The notes beneath the pieces were generated by a model. The model had not been told where the DNA came from. It was given only the letters and a program-made list of their open reading frames with translations, and ran no database searches. A stretch of 14,268 nucleotides of DNA from Desulfuromusa sp. (GTDB taxonomy: Bacteria > Desulfobacterota > Desulfuromonadia > Desulfuromonadales > Geopsychrobacteraceae), in contig JAOZMV010000016.1 in assembly GCA_029934095.1 (NCBI GenBank), forward strand, positions 1 through 14,268, read 5' to 3'. Below are positions 1 through 7,551 of this stretch, one piece after another; within the stretch, counting starts at the first letter, position 1, and every line of letters begins with the position of its first letter. The position numbers and the translations under genes were made by a program.

Positions 1-66
1 GTAGCTATTGGTCGAAAAGGAGTTGAAATATGGGCCAAACAGGCGAATTTGCAGCCAGGTCATTGA
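1..66 (+). CDS. Possible 3' end of an upstream gene (partial, unidentified)
   Basis: Frame 1 is open from the window edge to a TGA at 64-66, giving 21 residues that end IWAKQANLQPGH. Frames 2 and 3 have stop codons near the edge (frame 2 at base 2). The composition is protein-like but the piece is too short to assign to a family. It would be the tail of a gene that starts outside the window and runs in the same direction as the flavoprotein gene 87 nt further on. It could equally be chance open frame. Confidence 0.3.
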   Translation, partial: VAIGRKGVEIWAKQANLQPGH

Positions 67-104
67 TAGTCCGACAGGCTGCTAGGCTGCGGTGTGTGTT
101 CCCG

Positions 105-119
105 AAATATGCCATATTT
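105..119. promoter_or_regulatory. 15-bp AT-rich palindrome upstream of the flavoprotein gene
   Basis: AAATATG and CATATTT are perfect inverted arms around a single central C. The site lies 35 nt before the ATG of the flavoprotein gene, where a promoter or operator would be expected. Just downstream are TACTAT (136-141), which could serve as a -10 element, and a clear ribosome binding site AGAGG (142-146). No convincing -35 element could be paired with it. A regulatory role is inference from position and symmetry only. Confidence 0.35.
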
Positions 120-153
120 GAAATATTGATCAGCCTACTATAGAGGTATCAAG

Positions 154-1368
154 ATGGACATAGCCATAGTTGGCGGTGGAGCCGCCGGGTTTTTTGCGGC
201 AATTACTGCAAAGGAAAACTATCCAGACGCCAAAGTTGTTATCTTTGAAAAAACGCAAAACATTTTGTCCAAAGTTAAAATATCAGGTGGCGGTCGGTGC
301 AATCTCACCAATGGTTGCTCAAGCATAAAGGAACTGACCAGTGCTTATCCCCGCGGTGGGAATGCTTTAAAAAGAGCTTTCAAAATCTTCAACAACAAAC
401 ATGCAATGCAGTGGTTTGAATCCCGTGGAGTTCCCCTGATCATTCAGGATGATAATTGTGTATTTCCTTTCTCGCAAAATTCACAAAGCATCATCGACTG
501 TTTTCTGGAACAGACAGATAAGTTAAAAATCAAAATTGAGCTGGCAACAGGGATAAAAACCATCAAAAAAATCAGTGGCAAACTACAACTGATCTTTGTC
601 GGCGGAAAAGTTCCAAGCAGAATATTTGATAAGGTCATCGTTGCAACGGGCGGATCTCCAAAAAGAGATGGTTTGGCATGGCTTGAAAAATTGAATCACA
701 AAATTGAAGACCCTGTTCCGTCCTTATTCACCTTCAAAATAGCTGATGAAGCGGTTACCGAGCTGATGGGGATTGTCGTTGAAGACACCTTGGTAAGCAT
801 CCAGAGTAGCAAACTTAAATCTGAGGGGCCTTTGCTAATCACACATTGGGGGATGAGTGGCCCGGCGATTTTAAAACTATCGGCCTTTGGAGCAAGGGTG
901 TTGAGCGAAAAAGGTTACGAATTCAAGGTTCAGGTCAATTGGACTCATGTCCGTAATCATGATGATGTCGTTGCTCGGTTGAAAGGTATTGTGGCTGAGC
1001 ATCCGAAAAAGATTCTGGCAAACGTCAGGCCCTACTCTCTTCCCGACAGATTATGGAACTATTTGTTGGAGAAAAGCCACTTGTCAATCAACAAAAAATG
1101 GGGAGAACTTGGAAAATCCGGGTTAAACAGACTGGTAAATATACTGACCAATGATGTTTATTCAGTCAAAGGACGGACCCAATTCAGAGATGAGTTTGTA
1201 ACCTGTGGTGGAGTCAGTCTGGAAAGCATCGACTTGAATACGATGCAGAGCAAGGCATGTGAAAATTTGTATTTTGCCGGGGAAATCATGGATATTGACG
1301 GCATTACAGGGGGGTATAACTTTCAGGCAGCCTGGACAACAGCGTTTATTGCAGCAAAATTAAATTAA
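154..1368 (+). CDS. HI0933/BaiN-family FAD-dependent flavoprotein
   Basis: Predicted cytoplasmic FAD-binding oxidoreductase of the HI0933 (YhiN/BaiN/RdsA) family, 404 residues, the usual length. The N-terminus carries the dinucleotide-binding fingerprint GGGAAG (residues 7-12) followed by an acidic residue after the second strand (FEK, about 31-33). The family signature SGGGRCNLTN is at 44-53. A conserved C-terminal FAD-contacting segment, GE-MDIDGITGGYNFQ-AW, starts near 376. The ATG is preceded by AGAGG with 7-nt spacing, so this start is well supported. Members have been linked to bile-acid 7-dehydroxylation (BaiN) and rRNA-related roles (RdsA), but the natural substrate here cannot be read from sequence. 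It is the only forward gene in the window and converges with the GNAT gene, so it is probably transcribed alone. Family assignment is firm; exact function is not. Confidence 0.92.
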   Translation: MDIAIVGGGAAGFFAAITAKENYPDAKVVIFEKTQNILSKVKISGGGRCNLTNGCSSIKELTSAYPRGGNALKRAFKIFNNKHAMQWFESRGVPLIIQDDNCVFPFSQNSQSIIDCFLEQTDKLKIKIELATGIKTIKKISGKLQLIFVGGKVPSRIFDKVIVATGGSPKRDGLAWLEKLNHKIEDPVPSLFTFKIADEAVTELMGIVVEDTLVSIQSSKLKSEGPLLITHWGMSGPAILKLSAFGARVLSEKGYEFKVQVNWTHVRNHDDVVARLKGIVAEHPKKILANVRPYSLPDRLWNYLLEKSHLSINKKWGELGKSGLNRLVNILTNDVYSVKGRTQFRDEFVTCGGVSLESIDLNTMQSKACENLYFAGEIMDIDGITGGYNFQAAWTTAFIAAKLN

Positions 1369-1407
1369 TTATCATACCGACAATTTTTTGAGCGGGACCA
1401 CCTCTAT

Positions 1408-1941
1408 TCAACCCCGCTTCTTGCCTTTAGCCTTGGACGGTCTGGGTGCTTTGACCGGTTTAGCAGCAGTTTTAAATTCAGCCTCATAACCAACAACGAA
1501 ATGGGAGCTGGTTTCATTTCGCATGCTAAGAAAATGAGCATTGTTTTTATCAAAAGGACAAGTGGGCAAACCACAAGGCTCAAACCCAAACTTTTGATAA
1601 TAGTCGGGTTCACCCAACACAAACAGAGTCCGACTTTTAATATCTTCCTGCCTTAAAGCAAATCTGAGCAGCTCTGATCCCACTCCCTGCTTTTGAAAAT
1701 CGGGTGACACCGCCATCGGCGCCAGATGCAAACCGCAAACCTCGTTACCATGATAAGCATTGGAAAAGGCAATATAAGCGATGCCCTTCCCAGCATGCAG
1801 ACAGATCCACTCGTGTACCAGTTTGTTATTTTCGTGGAGCTTCTGCACCAACAATGCTTCGTACTCACTGCCAGGAAATGCGCGGCGCAGCAACGCGTAG
1901 ACCTTAGCCCGATTTTCGATGCTTACCTTCTGTATTTTCAT
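1408..1941 (-). CDS. GNAT-family N-acetyltransferase (YhbS-like)
   Basis: A 177-residue GCN5-related N-acetyltransferase that would transfer an acetyl group from acetyl-CoA to an unknown amine. Motif A is clear: MAVSPDFQKQGVGSELL (about 76-92), with the Q-x-x-G-x-G pyrophosphate-binding loop at Q83, G86 and G88. The segment VLGEPDYYQKFGFEPC (about 108-123) is the typical C-terminal half of the YhbS/COG3153 branch. The last ~20 residues are a Lys/Pro/Arg-rich tail (KAPRPSKAKGKKRG), probably disordered and possibly nucleic-acid or ribosome contacting (inference). The ATG has AGGGA about 8 nt upstream. The gene lies downstream of the efflux operon on the same strand but separated by 120 nt containing a repeat with a TATAAT box, so it probably has its own promoter. 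Confidence 0.9.
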   Translation of the reverse strand: MKIQKVSIENRAKVYALLRRAFPGSEYEALLVQKLHENNKLVHEWICLHAGKGIAYIAFSNAYHGNEVCGLHLAPMAVSPDFQKQGVGSELLRFALRQEDIKSRTLFVLGEPDYYQKFGFEPCGLPTCPFDKNNAHFLSMRNETSSHFVVGYEAEFKTAAKPVKAPRPSKAKGKKRG

Positions 1942-1990
1942 AATGTCTATCCCTGAAAGTTTCTGCTAAATACTATTGGTTTGTCCGCGG

Positions 1991-2034
1991 CATTTAGGAT
2001 CAGGTTGGGCCAGTTTTGTATTATAGATAGTGAA
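1991..2034. repeat. Direct repeat copy A (44 bp), downstream of the efflux operon
   Basis: It begins CATTTAGGATCAGGTTGGGC and matches 9497-9540 in the same orientation at 39 of 44 positions; the first 23 bases are identical. It lies in the 120-nt gap between the end of the EamA gene and the GNAT gene. Unlike copy B it lacks the GGCCCAAC arm on its left, so it does not form the hairpin. Three of the five differences change CGCAAT (copy B, minus strand) into TATAAT here. No coding potential is seen. Confidence 0.85.
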
Positions 2035-2047
2035 AAATAAAAATCAG
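2020..2047 (-). promoter_or_regulatory. Possible promoter of the GNAT gene
   Basis: On the minus strand a perfect TATAAT (2025-2020) lies about 79 nt before the GNAT ATG. The best -35 candidate, CTGATT (2047-2042), is 16 nt upstream and matches consensus at only three positions, so activity would rest mainly on the -10 box and the A/T-rich spacer. The -10 lies inside repeat copy A. The T-rich run on the transcript (2043-2033) just after the EamA stop codon could also weaken read-through from the efflux operon, but it has no strong stem. Confidence 0.4.
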
Positions 2048-2061
2048 GCGATCATGAGATA

Positions 2062-2922
2062 TTAGGCAGAAAATGATAAAAAGACAATTGCAACGACTGA
2101 CACTGTAACTGCAAGCAATTTACGCTTTGTCAATGTTTCCATTTTCAGGGCTACCGATAGAATGAGTGCTGCGATAAAACTCATGTTGGCAATCGGAATG
2201 ACAACACTTGCTTGTCCATGTTCAACTGCAAGCATCAGGAAATTAACGATGAGAAAAACAAGGACACCAGAAATCAAGGAATATAGTGCTTTCTTTACCG
2301 TTATTTTGAAACGCTTCTCCCTGAATAATGCATACCCGGCGCCGCCAAAAATCCAACAGATTGAGCCGATCAGCAACAAAGATTGTAGAGAGGCTCCCTG
2401 CATAAGCCCCGCCTTCGATGTGACCCCATAGAGCGCTCTGAAAATAGATGCCGCGATTGCCAATCCGAAAAAAAAGGCATGACCTTTTCCGGTGCTACCA
2501 AGCTCATTCCGGCGATAAAGCAGAAAAACAGCAAACAGACCAAGAATGACTCCGGCAATTTTGAAGAAGCCCAGAGGTTCGTTCAAAAGAAACAGTGATA
2601 ACAACACGACACCGACCGTGTTCAGGCGATAGATCGTCGATCCCAGACTCACATCGATATGGGTAAGACTTTCAAGCAGCAGCAAGTTTGAGGCAGTCAG
2701 CAACAGTCCTGCAGCCAAACCATACGCTAAGGAAACGGGATTCAGAATAAGCGGACGGTCTGAAATCCCAAGTGTCATTATTTGCAGAATAGTCCAGACA
2801 AAACCAATCCCAAACACATACACTCCGCGGGAACGGTCTTGACTTGAATAGCGCTTAAATACAACATCATTAACTCCAGCACAAACAAGGCTCAACAGTG
2901 CATAATATACCGGAGAAATCAT
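2062..2922 (-). CDS. EamA/DMT-superfamily transporter, fifth cistron of the efflux operon
   Basis: A 286-residue inner-membrane protein made almost entirely of hydrophobic helices. It shows the two-fold arrangement of the drug/metabolite transporter superfamily: one EamA-like five-helix half at about residues 3-136 and a second at about 150-284, ten predicted helices in all. Charged linkers such as YRRNELGSTGKG separate the halves. Such proteins export or import small metabolites; the substrate cannot be told here. Its ATG is only 4 nt after the TAG stop of the outer-membrane channel gene, with a weak AGG close to the start, so translation is probably coupled. The context suggests export of the same or a related compound as the RND pump (inference). 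The length is normal and no damage is seen. Confidence 0.88.
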   Translation of the reverse strand: MISPVYYALLSLVCAGVNDVVFKRYSSQDRSRGVYVFGIGFVWTILQIMTLGISDRPLILNPVSLAYGLAAGLLLTASNLLLLESLTHIDVSLGSTIYRLNTVGVVLLSLFLLNEPLGFFKIAGVILGLFAVFLLYRRNELGSTGKGHAFFFGLAIAASIFRALYGVTSKAGLMQGASLQSLLLIGSICWIFGGAGYALFREKRFKITVKKALYSLISGVLVFLIVNFLMLAVEHGQASVVIPIANMSFIAALILSVALKMETLTKRKLLAVTVSVVAIVFLSFSA

Positions 2923-2926
2923 CAGC

Positions 2927-4417
2927 CTACTTCTCGCTCTCAGCTGATGTTATAGCATTCCATCCACCACCCAAAGCTTTATAAAGCCTGATCAAATTGG
3001 AGATGACAGTGCCATCGCTCTGAGCTAATTCATCCTGCAGAACCAGGAGTGCTCGATCAGCATCCAGAACATTATTGAAGCTTACCAGGCCGGCTTTATA
3101 TTGATCTTGAGCAAGAGCGGTCGTTCGCTCTGCAGCAACAGAAGCTTTGGCAAGAAAATCTCGCCTTTGTTGTTCCTTGGCATAGTTGACCAAGGCATTT
3201 TCCACCTCTTCCAGAGTCCGCAGAATAGTAAGTTCGTAATGGATCAGGGCTTCTTCCTGACGGGCATTCTGAATTTCGATATTTTTGCGAATAGTGCCGC
3301 CATCAAAAAGGTTCCAGCTCGTTCGGGGGCCAATTCCCCAGGTTCTACTGGAGCTTTGAAATAGATTTCCAGCGCTGAGGGATTCGAGTCCGAGGGTGCC
3401 GAACAGGCGGAATTTTGGATAGAGATCTGCTGTTGCTACTCCGATACGGGCTGTTTGCGCGGCAAGTTCACGTTCAGCGCGACGAACATCGGGGCGGTGG
3501 CGCAGAGTTTCAGCCGGGATTCCGATTGCAACACTGAGAGGCAGGGAAGGTAAAGGTTGTTTTGTTGCCAGTTCCTTGTGGAGGTTACCCGGACGCTCTC
3601 CCAGTAACACGGCGAGACGGTTTTTTGCTGCATCCAGCCCGGCCTCAAGGCGCGGGATCTGGGATCTGGAACCCTCCAGAATTCGCAATGATTCCTGCAC
3701 TGCCAGCTCCCCGATAATCCCGGCCTGAAAGCGGGAATCATTCAATTCGTAGCTTTCCAGTTGCGCCTTGATATTCGCCCTGCTCACTTCCAGACGGGAC
3801 TGATAGGTTCGCACTTCCACATAATTTAATGCCACCTCTGCCAGCAGGCTCACCAGCAGAGCGTTCCGGTTTTCCCGGGTGGCTTCAAGATCCGCCTGCG
3901 CAGCCTCGACTGAACGTTGAACTCCACCAAAAAGATCCAGTTCCCAGCTGGCGTCAAATCCGGCCGAATAGAGATCCTGTTCGTTGCCTGTGCCGGTCTC
4001 TTCGCTGCTCCGGAATTTAGTGGCTGTTGCCCCGGCATCCAGGGTTGGGAAAAATTGAGCACGACTGATTCCACGCATCGCTCTGGCTTCGCGAATTCTG
4101 GATTGAGCTACTTGCAGGTCGAGGTTTCCCTCGATGGCTCTCTCTTCCAGAGTGACCAGTTGAGAATCATCCAGAATTATCCACCAGCGTGCCAGGTTAA
4201 CGGGATTGGTTTGCTCCACGTTGAGACCCTCTTGCAGTTCAGAGTGCCATTTTGTTGGAGCTTTTGGCTCTACTTGATTATAGTTCGGCCCGACAGCTGT
4301 ACAACCACCGATTATCAGAGCAATAGCCGCGGGGAGAATCATTAAAAACAGTGCTCTTCGAGGTTGATTTTCGAGCAGCGGTTTTCCCGGCTGTTTTGAT
4401 TTTTCAGTTGATATCAT
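2927..4417 (-). CDS. NodT-family outer-membrane efflux lipoprotein (OMF)
   Basis: Outer-membrane channel of a tripartite RND pump, TolC/OprM superfamily, 496 residues from the chosen start. A basic N-terminus, a hydrophobic stretch and a lipobox (IIGGC, Cys39) mark it as a lipoprotein. It is followed by TAVGPNY, typical of NodT-type channels, then two long helical OEP repeats; TWSWELDLFGG-like motifs appear as DASWELDLFGG and TSWNLFDGG. The frame stays open 33 nt further upstream, but the ATG at 4417 is preferred. It overlaps the pump stop codon as ATGA and has AGGA 7 nt upstream, and it gives a sensible signal peptide. The overlap implies translational coupling to the pump. With the adaptor and pump it would form a conduit across both membranes. 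Confidence 0.93.
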   Translation of the reverse strand: MISTEKSKQPGKPLLENQPRRALFLMILPAAIALIIGGCTAVGPNYNQVEPKAPTKWHSELQEGLNVEQTNPVNLARWWIILDDSQLVTLEERAIEGNLDLQVAQSRIREARAMRGISRAQFFPTLDAGATATKFRSSEETGTGNEQDLYSAGFDASWELDLFGGVQRSVEAAQADLEATRENRNALLVSLLAEVALNYVEVRTYQSRLEVSRANIKAQLESYELNDSRFQAGIIGELAVQESLRILEGSRSQIPRLEAGLDAAKNRLAVLLGERPGNLHKELATKQPLPSLPLSVAIGIPAETLRHRPDVRRAERELAAQTARIGVATADLYPKFRLFGTLGLESLSAGNLFQSSSRTWGIGPRTSWNLFDGGTIRKNIEIQNARQEEALIHYELTILRTLEEVENALVNYAKEQQRRDFLAKASVAAERTTALAQDQYKAGLVSFNNVLDADRALLVLQDELAQSDGTVISNLIRLYKALGGGWNAITSAESEK

Positions 4418-7400
4418 GAGTCTATCCTGTCCCGTCTTCGCGCCCGCCACGCACTTCCCGCTTCGCGTGCAGACTGAAACAGGTAGTAGAGCACCGGCAC
4501 CAGAAAGATACCAAGCAGGGTCGTGCTCAACATCCCGCTGAAAACTGTTGTGCCAATAGCTTTTCTGCTTCCGGCTCCGGCGCCTGTGGCAATGACCATC
4601 GGGATAAGCCCGAAGATAAAGGTAAAGGAGGTCATTAATACCGGCCTAAAACGGATTTTCGCGCCGTCAATTGCAGCATCGGCAAGAGGAAGTCCATCTT
4701 CCCGTCGCGACTGGGCAAATTCGACAATCAGAATAGCATTCTTACTCGCCAGTCCAACCAGCAGTACCAGGCCGATCTGGGCATAAATACTGAGACTGAA
4801 TCCTGCCAGCCAGAGGCCGGTCAGTGCTCCCAAAGTAGCGACGGGAACCGAGATAACAATCGAAAATGGAATATTCCAGCTTTCATACTGTGCCACCAGA
4901 AATAGATAAGCAAACAGCAGGGCAAGGGCAAACAGAATCGTCACCTGGCCACTACTTTTTTGTTCCTGATAAGACATTCCGGACCAGTCATAGCTGTAAC
5001 CTTCAGGGAGAGTTGTGGCTGCAATGCGTTCCATTGCCGCCATTGCTTCCCCGGAACTGTAGCCCGGTGCAGCACCACCGTTAATTTTGATGCTGGTCAA
5101 CTGGTTATAGCGATCCACCGTTTGTGGGCTAAGGATTGTGGAAAGGGTCGCCAGACTGGTCATCGGTACCATAGCTCCAGTATTACTGCGAATGTAGATT
5201 CGATCGATGTCATTGATTGAGTCCCGGTATGCTGTGTCTGCCTGAACTTTAACCTGGTAGCCCCGGTCATTCAGGTTGAAATCGTTGACATAGCGCCCAC
5301 CCAACTGGGTTTGCAGGGTTGAAAATATGGAACTGATCGGCACCTGGAGTGTTTCGGTCCGGGTTCGGTCAATGTTCAACGAAAGCTGCGGGGTATTGGC
5401 AGTATAAGTCGTAAAGACCCGGCTCAGGGCTGGATCCTGATTGGCAGCTATCACCAGCGCCTGAGCAGCGGCAGAAAATTCTGCGGGAGTTCTATCATCT
5501 GTGGACTGTAACTGAAAATTGAATCCTCCGGTGCGTCCCAGCCCGCGGATAGGTGGAGGGGTAAAGGCACGAATGTTGGCCGATGAGATGGCCGCCAGTT
5601 TTTGCTGAGCCTTTTTCAGGATAGCATTCACATGCAGATCAGCCCCCTTTCGCTCGTCCCATGGAGCCAGAATGACCAGACCAAAAGCGACATTATCACC
5701 CCGGCCACTGAGGAGGCTGAAACCACTGACCCCTAGAACACTGTCGATCCCTTTGATCTTTCTAAGCTCTTTGGTGGCTGTTTCCAGCACAACATCGGTG
5801 CGTACTCTGGCTGCCGCCTCAGGGAGCTGAACGTTCAGGTAGATTAAACCCTGATCCTCCTGTGGCAGGAAACTGGTGGGACGATTTTGAAACAGATAAT
5901 AGCTGCCGCCAAAAATCAGCAGCAACAGCAGCAGGGCAACCAGCTTCCAACGGATTAACCAGGCGGCTCCGGCGACATAGCCCTTGCGTGACGCATAGAG
6001 GGCTTTATTGAACCAGGCGAGGGGTCCGTGGTGAATGAGGGTCGGTTTTTTCAGCAGCACAGCACAGAGTGCCGGACTCAACGTCAGGGCACTGAACGCC
6101 GAAATAACAACGGCGGTACAGATGGTGACCGCAAATTGTTTGTAGAGTTGGCCGGTGATCCCGGGGAGGAATGCAACCGGGATAAAAACCGCCATAAGAA
6201 CCAGTGTCGTAGCGATAATTGGTCCGGTCACCTGTCCCATCGCTTTGATCGCAGCATCCCTGGGACTCAGCTGATCTTCATGCATGACGCGATAGACATT
6301 TTCGACGACGACGATAGCGTCATCGACCACCAGCCCGATTGACATGATCAGGGCAAATAGTGAGATCGTATTGGCGTTATAACCCAGTGCCAACAGCACG
6401 GCGAAGGTTCCGATCAGCGAAACCGGGATGGTGACGGTCGGTATCAGGGTCGAACGCCAATCCTGCAGAAAGATAAAAGTTACTGCCACCACCAGCAGAA
6501 AAGTGAGGAACAGGGTCCAGACCATTTCATGAATGGCTGTGGCAATATAGCGGGTTGAATCGTAGATGGTCTGGTACTGCACATCGCTGGGAATCCGCTC
6601 GGCTAAGTGTTCCAGCTCTGCTGTGAGTCTCTCCATTGTTGCCAGGGCATTGGCATCGGAAGAGCTGTAAATCGCCAGGGTAACCGCCGGGCCACCGTTG
6701 AGGATCGAACGGGTACTGTACGATTCGGCTCCAAGTTCTACCCTGGCAATATCACTGACACGAACCAGACCACCCCGATCATTGGAACGGACGATAATAT
6801 CCCTGAACTCATCGATATTTTTGAGTCGCCCTTTTGCCCGCAGGGTGTACTGAAGTTGTTGGCCAGTATTGACCGGTTCTGAACCGATGGCGCCGACTGC
6901 CGCCTGGACATTTTGTTGGCGGATTGCAGTGATCAGGTCATCTGCCGTCAGCCCCAGAGCGGTCATCCGTGCCGGGTTCATCCAGATTCTCATACTGTAA
7001 ACAAGTTCGCCAAAGATAGAGATATCACTGACACCATCGATACGGATGAGTGCATCCTTAATGGTGCTACTGACATAGTTACTTAAAAACAGCTTGTCTC
7101 GTGTCCCCCCGGGCGAATAAAAACTTATCGCTCCGAGCATATCGGATGACCCTTTGCGCACCGTGACCCCCTGCTCAACAACCTCCTTCGGCAGTTTAGC
7201 CAGCGCCGCCTGAACCCGGTTTTGCAGGTTGACCTGAGCTATAGCTGGATCAGTGCCAATCTCGAAGGTGACACTCAAACTGTAGCGACCACTATTGGAA
7301 GAGGACGACGACATATAGAGCATATCCTCCACCCCATTGACCGCCGATTCAATTGTTGTTGCCACACTGTTGGCAAGTACCTGTGCATTCGCTCCCGGAT

Positions 7401-7548
7401 AAGTGGCACTGACCCGAAGCGTCGGTGGGGTTATCTTTGGGTATTGAGCGACGGGGATATTGAGCATGGCGATCAGTCCAGCCAGGGTGATCAGAATTGC
7501 CAGAACTACCGCCAGGCGGGGGCGATCAATGAACACTTGTGAAATCAT
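4414..7548 (-). CDS. RND multidrug efflux pump, HAE1 type (AcrB/MexB-like)
   Basis: Inner-membrane proton/drug antiporter of 1044 residues, the full family length. Visible landmarks are TM1 with the MLNIPVAQYP turn (28-37) and the periplasmic porter segment starting PPTLRVSATYPGA. The proton-relay aspartates of TM4 lie in GLVVDDAIVVVENVYR (Asp409/Asp410). FLPQEDQG (560-567) opens the second half, and the TM10 lysine is in GLASKNAILIVEFA (Lys936). These match the AcrB Asp407/Asp408/Lys940 set, so the pump should be active. Such pumps export hydrophobic and amphiphilic compounds; the substrate range is not predictable. The ATG lies 3 nt after the adaptor stop codon with AAGGA 7 nt upstream, and its own stop overlaps the channel gene start. 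This is the third cistron of the tetR-led operon. Confidence 0.96.
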   Translation of the reverse strand: MISQVFIDRPRLAVVLAILITLAGLIAMLNIPVAQYPKITPPTLRVSATYPGANAQVLANSVATTIESAVNGVEDMLYMSSSSSNSGRYSLSVTFEIGTDPAIAQVNLQNRVQAALAKLPKEVVEQGVTVRKGSSDMLGAISFYSPGGTRDKLFLSNYVSSTIKDALIRIDGVSDISIFGELVYSMRIWMNPARMTALGLTADDLITAIRQQNVQAAVGAIGSEPVNTGQQLQYTLRAKGRLKNIDEFRDIIVRSNDRGGLVRVSDIARVELGAESYSTRSILNGGPAVTLAIYSSSDANALATMERLTAELEHLAERIPSDVQYQTIYDSTRYIATAIHEMVWTLFLTFLLVVAVTFIFLQDWRSTLIPTVTIPVSLIGTFAVLLALGYNANTISLFALIMSIGLVVDDAIVVVENVYRVMHEDQLSPRDAAIKAMGQVTGPIIATTLVLMAVFIPVAFLPGITGQLYKQFAVTICTAVVISAFSALTLSPALCAVLLKKPTLIHHGPLAWFNKALYASRKGYVAGAAWLIRWKLVALLLLLLIFGGSYYLFQNRPTSFLPQEDQGLIYLNVQLPEAAARVRTDVVLETATKELRKIKGIDSVLGVSGFSLLSGRGDNVAFGLVILAPWDERKGADLHVNAILKKAQQKLAAISSANIRAFTPPPIRGLGRTGGFNFQLQSTDDRTPAEFSAAAQALVIAANQDPALSRVFTTYTANTPQLSLNIDRTRTETLQVPISSIFSTLQTQLGGRYVNDFNLNDRGYQVKVQADTAYRDSINDIDRIYIRSNTGAMVPMTSLATLSTILSPQTVDRYNQLTSIKINGGAAPGYSSGEAMAAMERIAATTLPEGYSYDWSGMSYQEQKSSGQVTILFALALLFAYLFLVAQYESWNIPFSIVISVPVATLGALTGLWLAGFSLSIYAQIGLVLLVGLASKNAILIVEFAQSRREDGLPLADAAIDGAKIRFRPVLMTSFTFIFGLIPMVIATGAGAGSRKAIGTTVFSGMLSTTLLGIFLVPVLYYLFQSAREAGSAWRARRRDRIDS

Positions 7549-7551
7549 CGA

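Noticed and set aside
1391..1418. Inverted repeat AGCGGG / CCCGCT between the flavoprotein and GNAT genes, considered as a shared terminator
   Set aside because: The loop is 16 nt, the right arm lies in the last GNAT codons, and no T-run follows the stem on either strand; the T-run at 1384-1389 is on the wrong side.
3917..4345. Open frame of 142 codons on the plus strand
   Set aside because: It is an antisense shadow of the outer-membrane channel gene, whose minus-strand product is a clear NodT-type protein.
6028..6342. Plus-strand open frame rich in Arg, Asp and Asn
   Set aside because: It is an antisense shadow of the pump gene, with composition typical of reversed membrane-helix codons.
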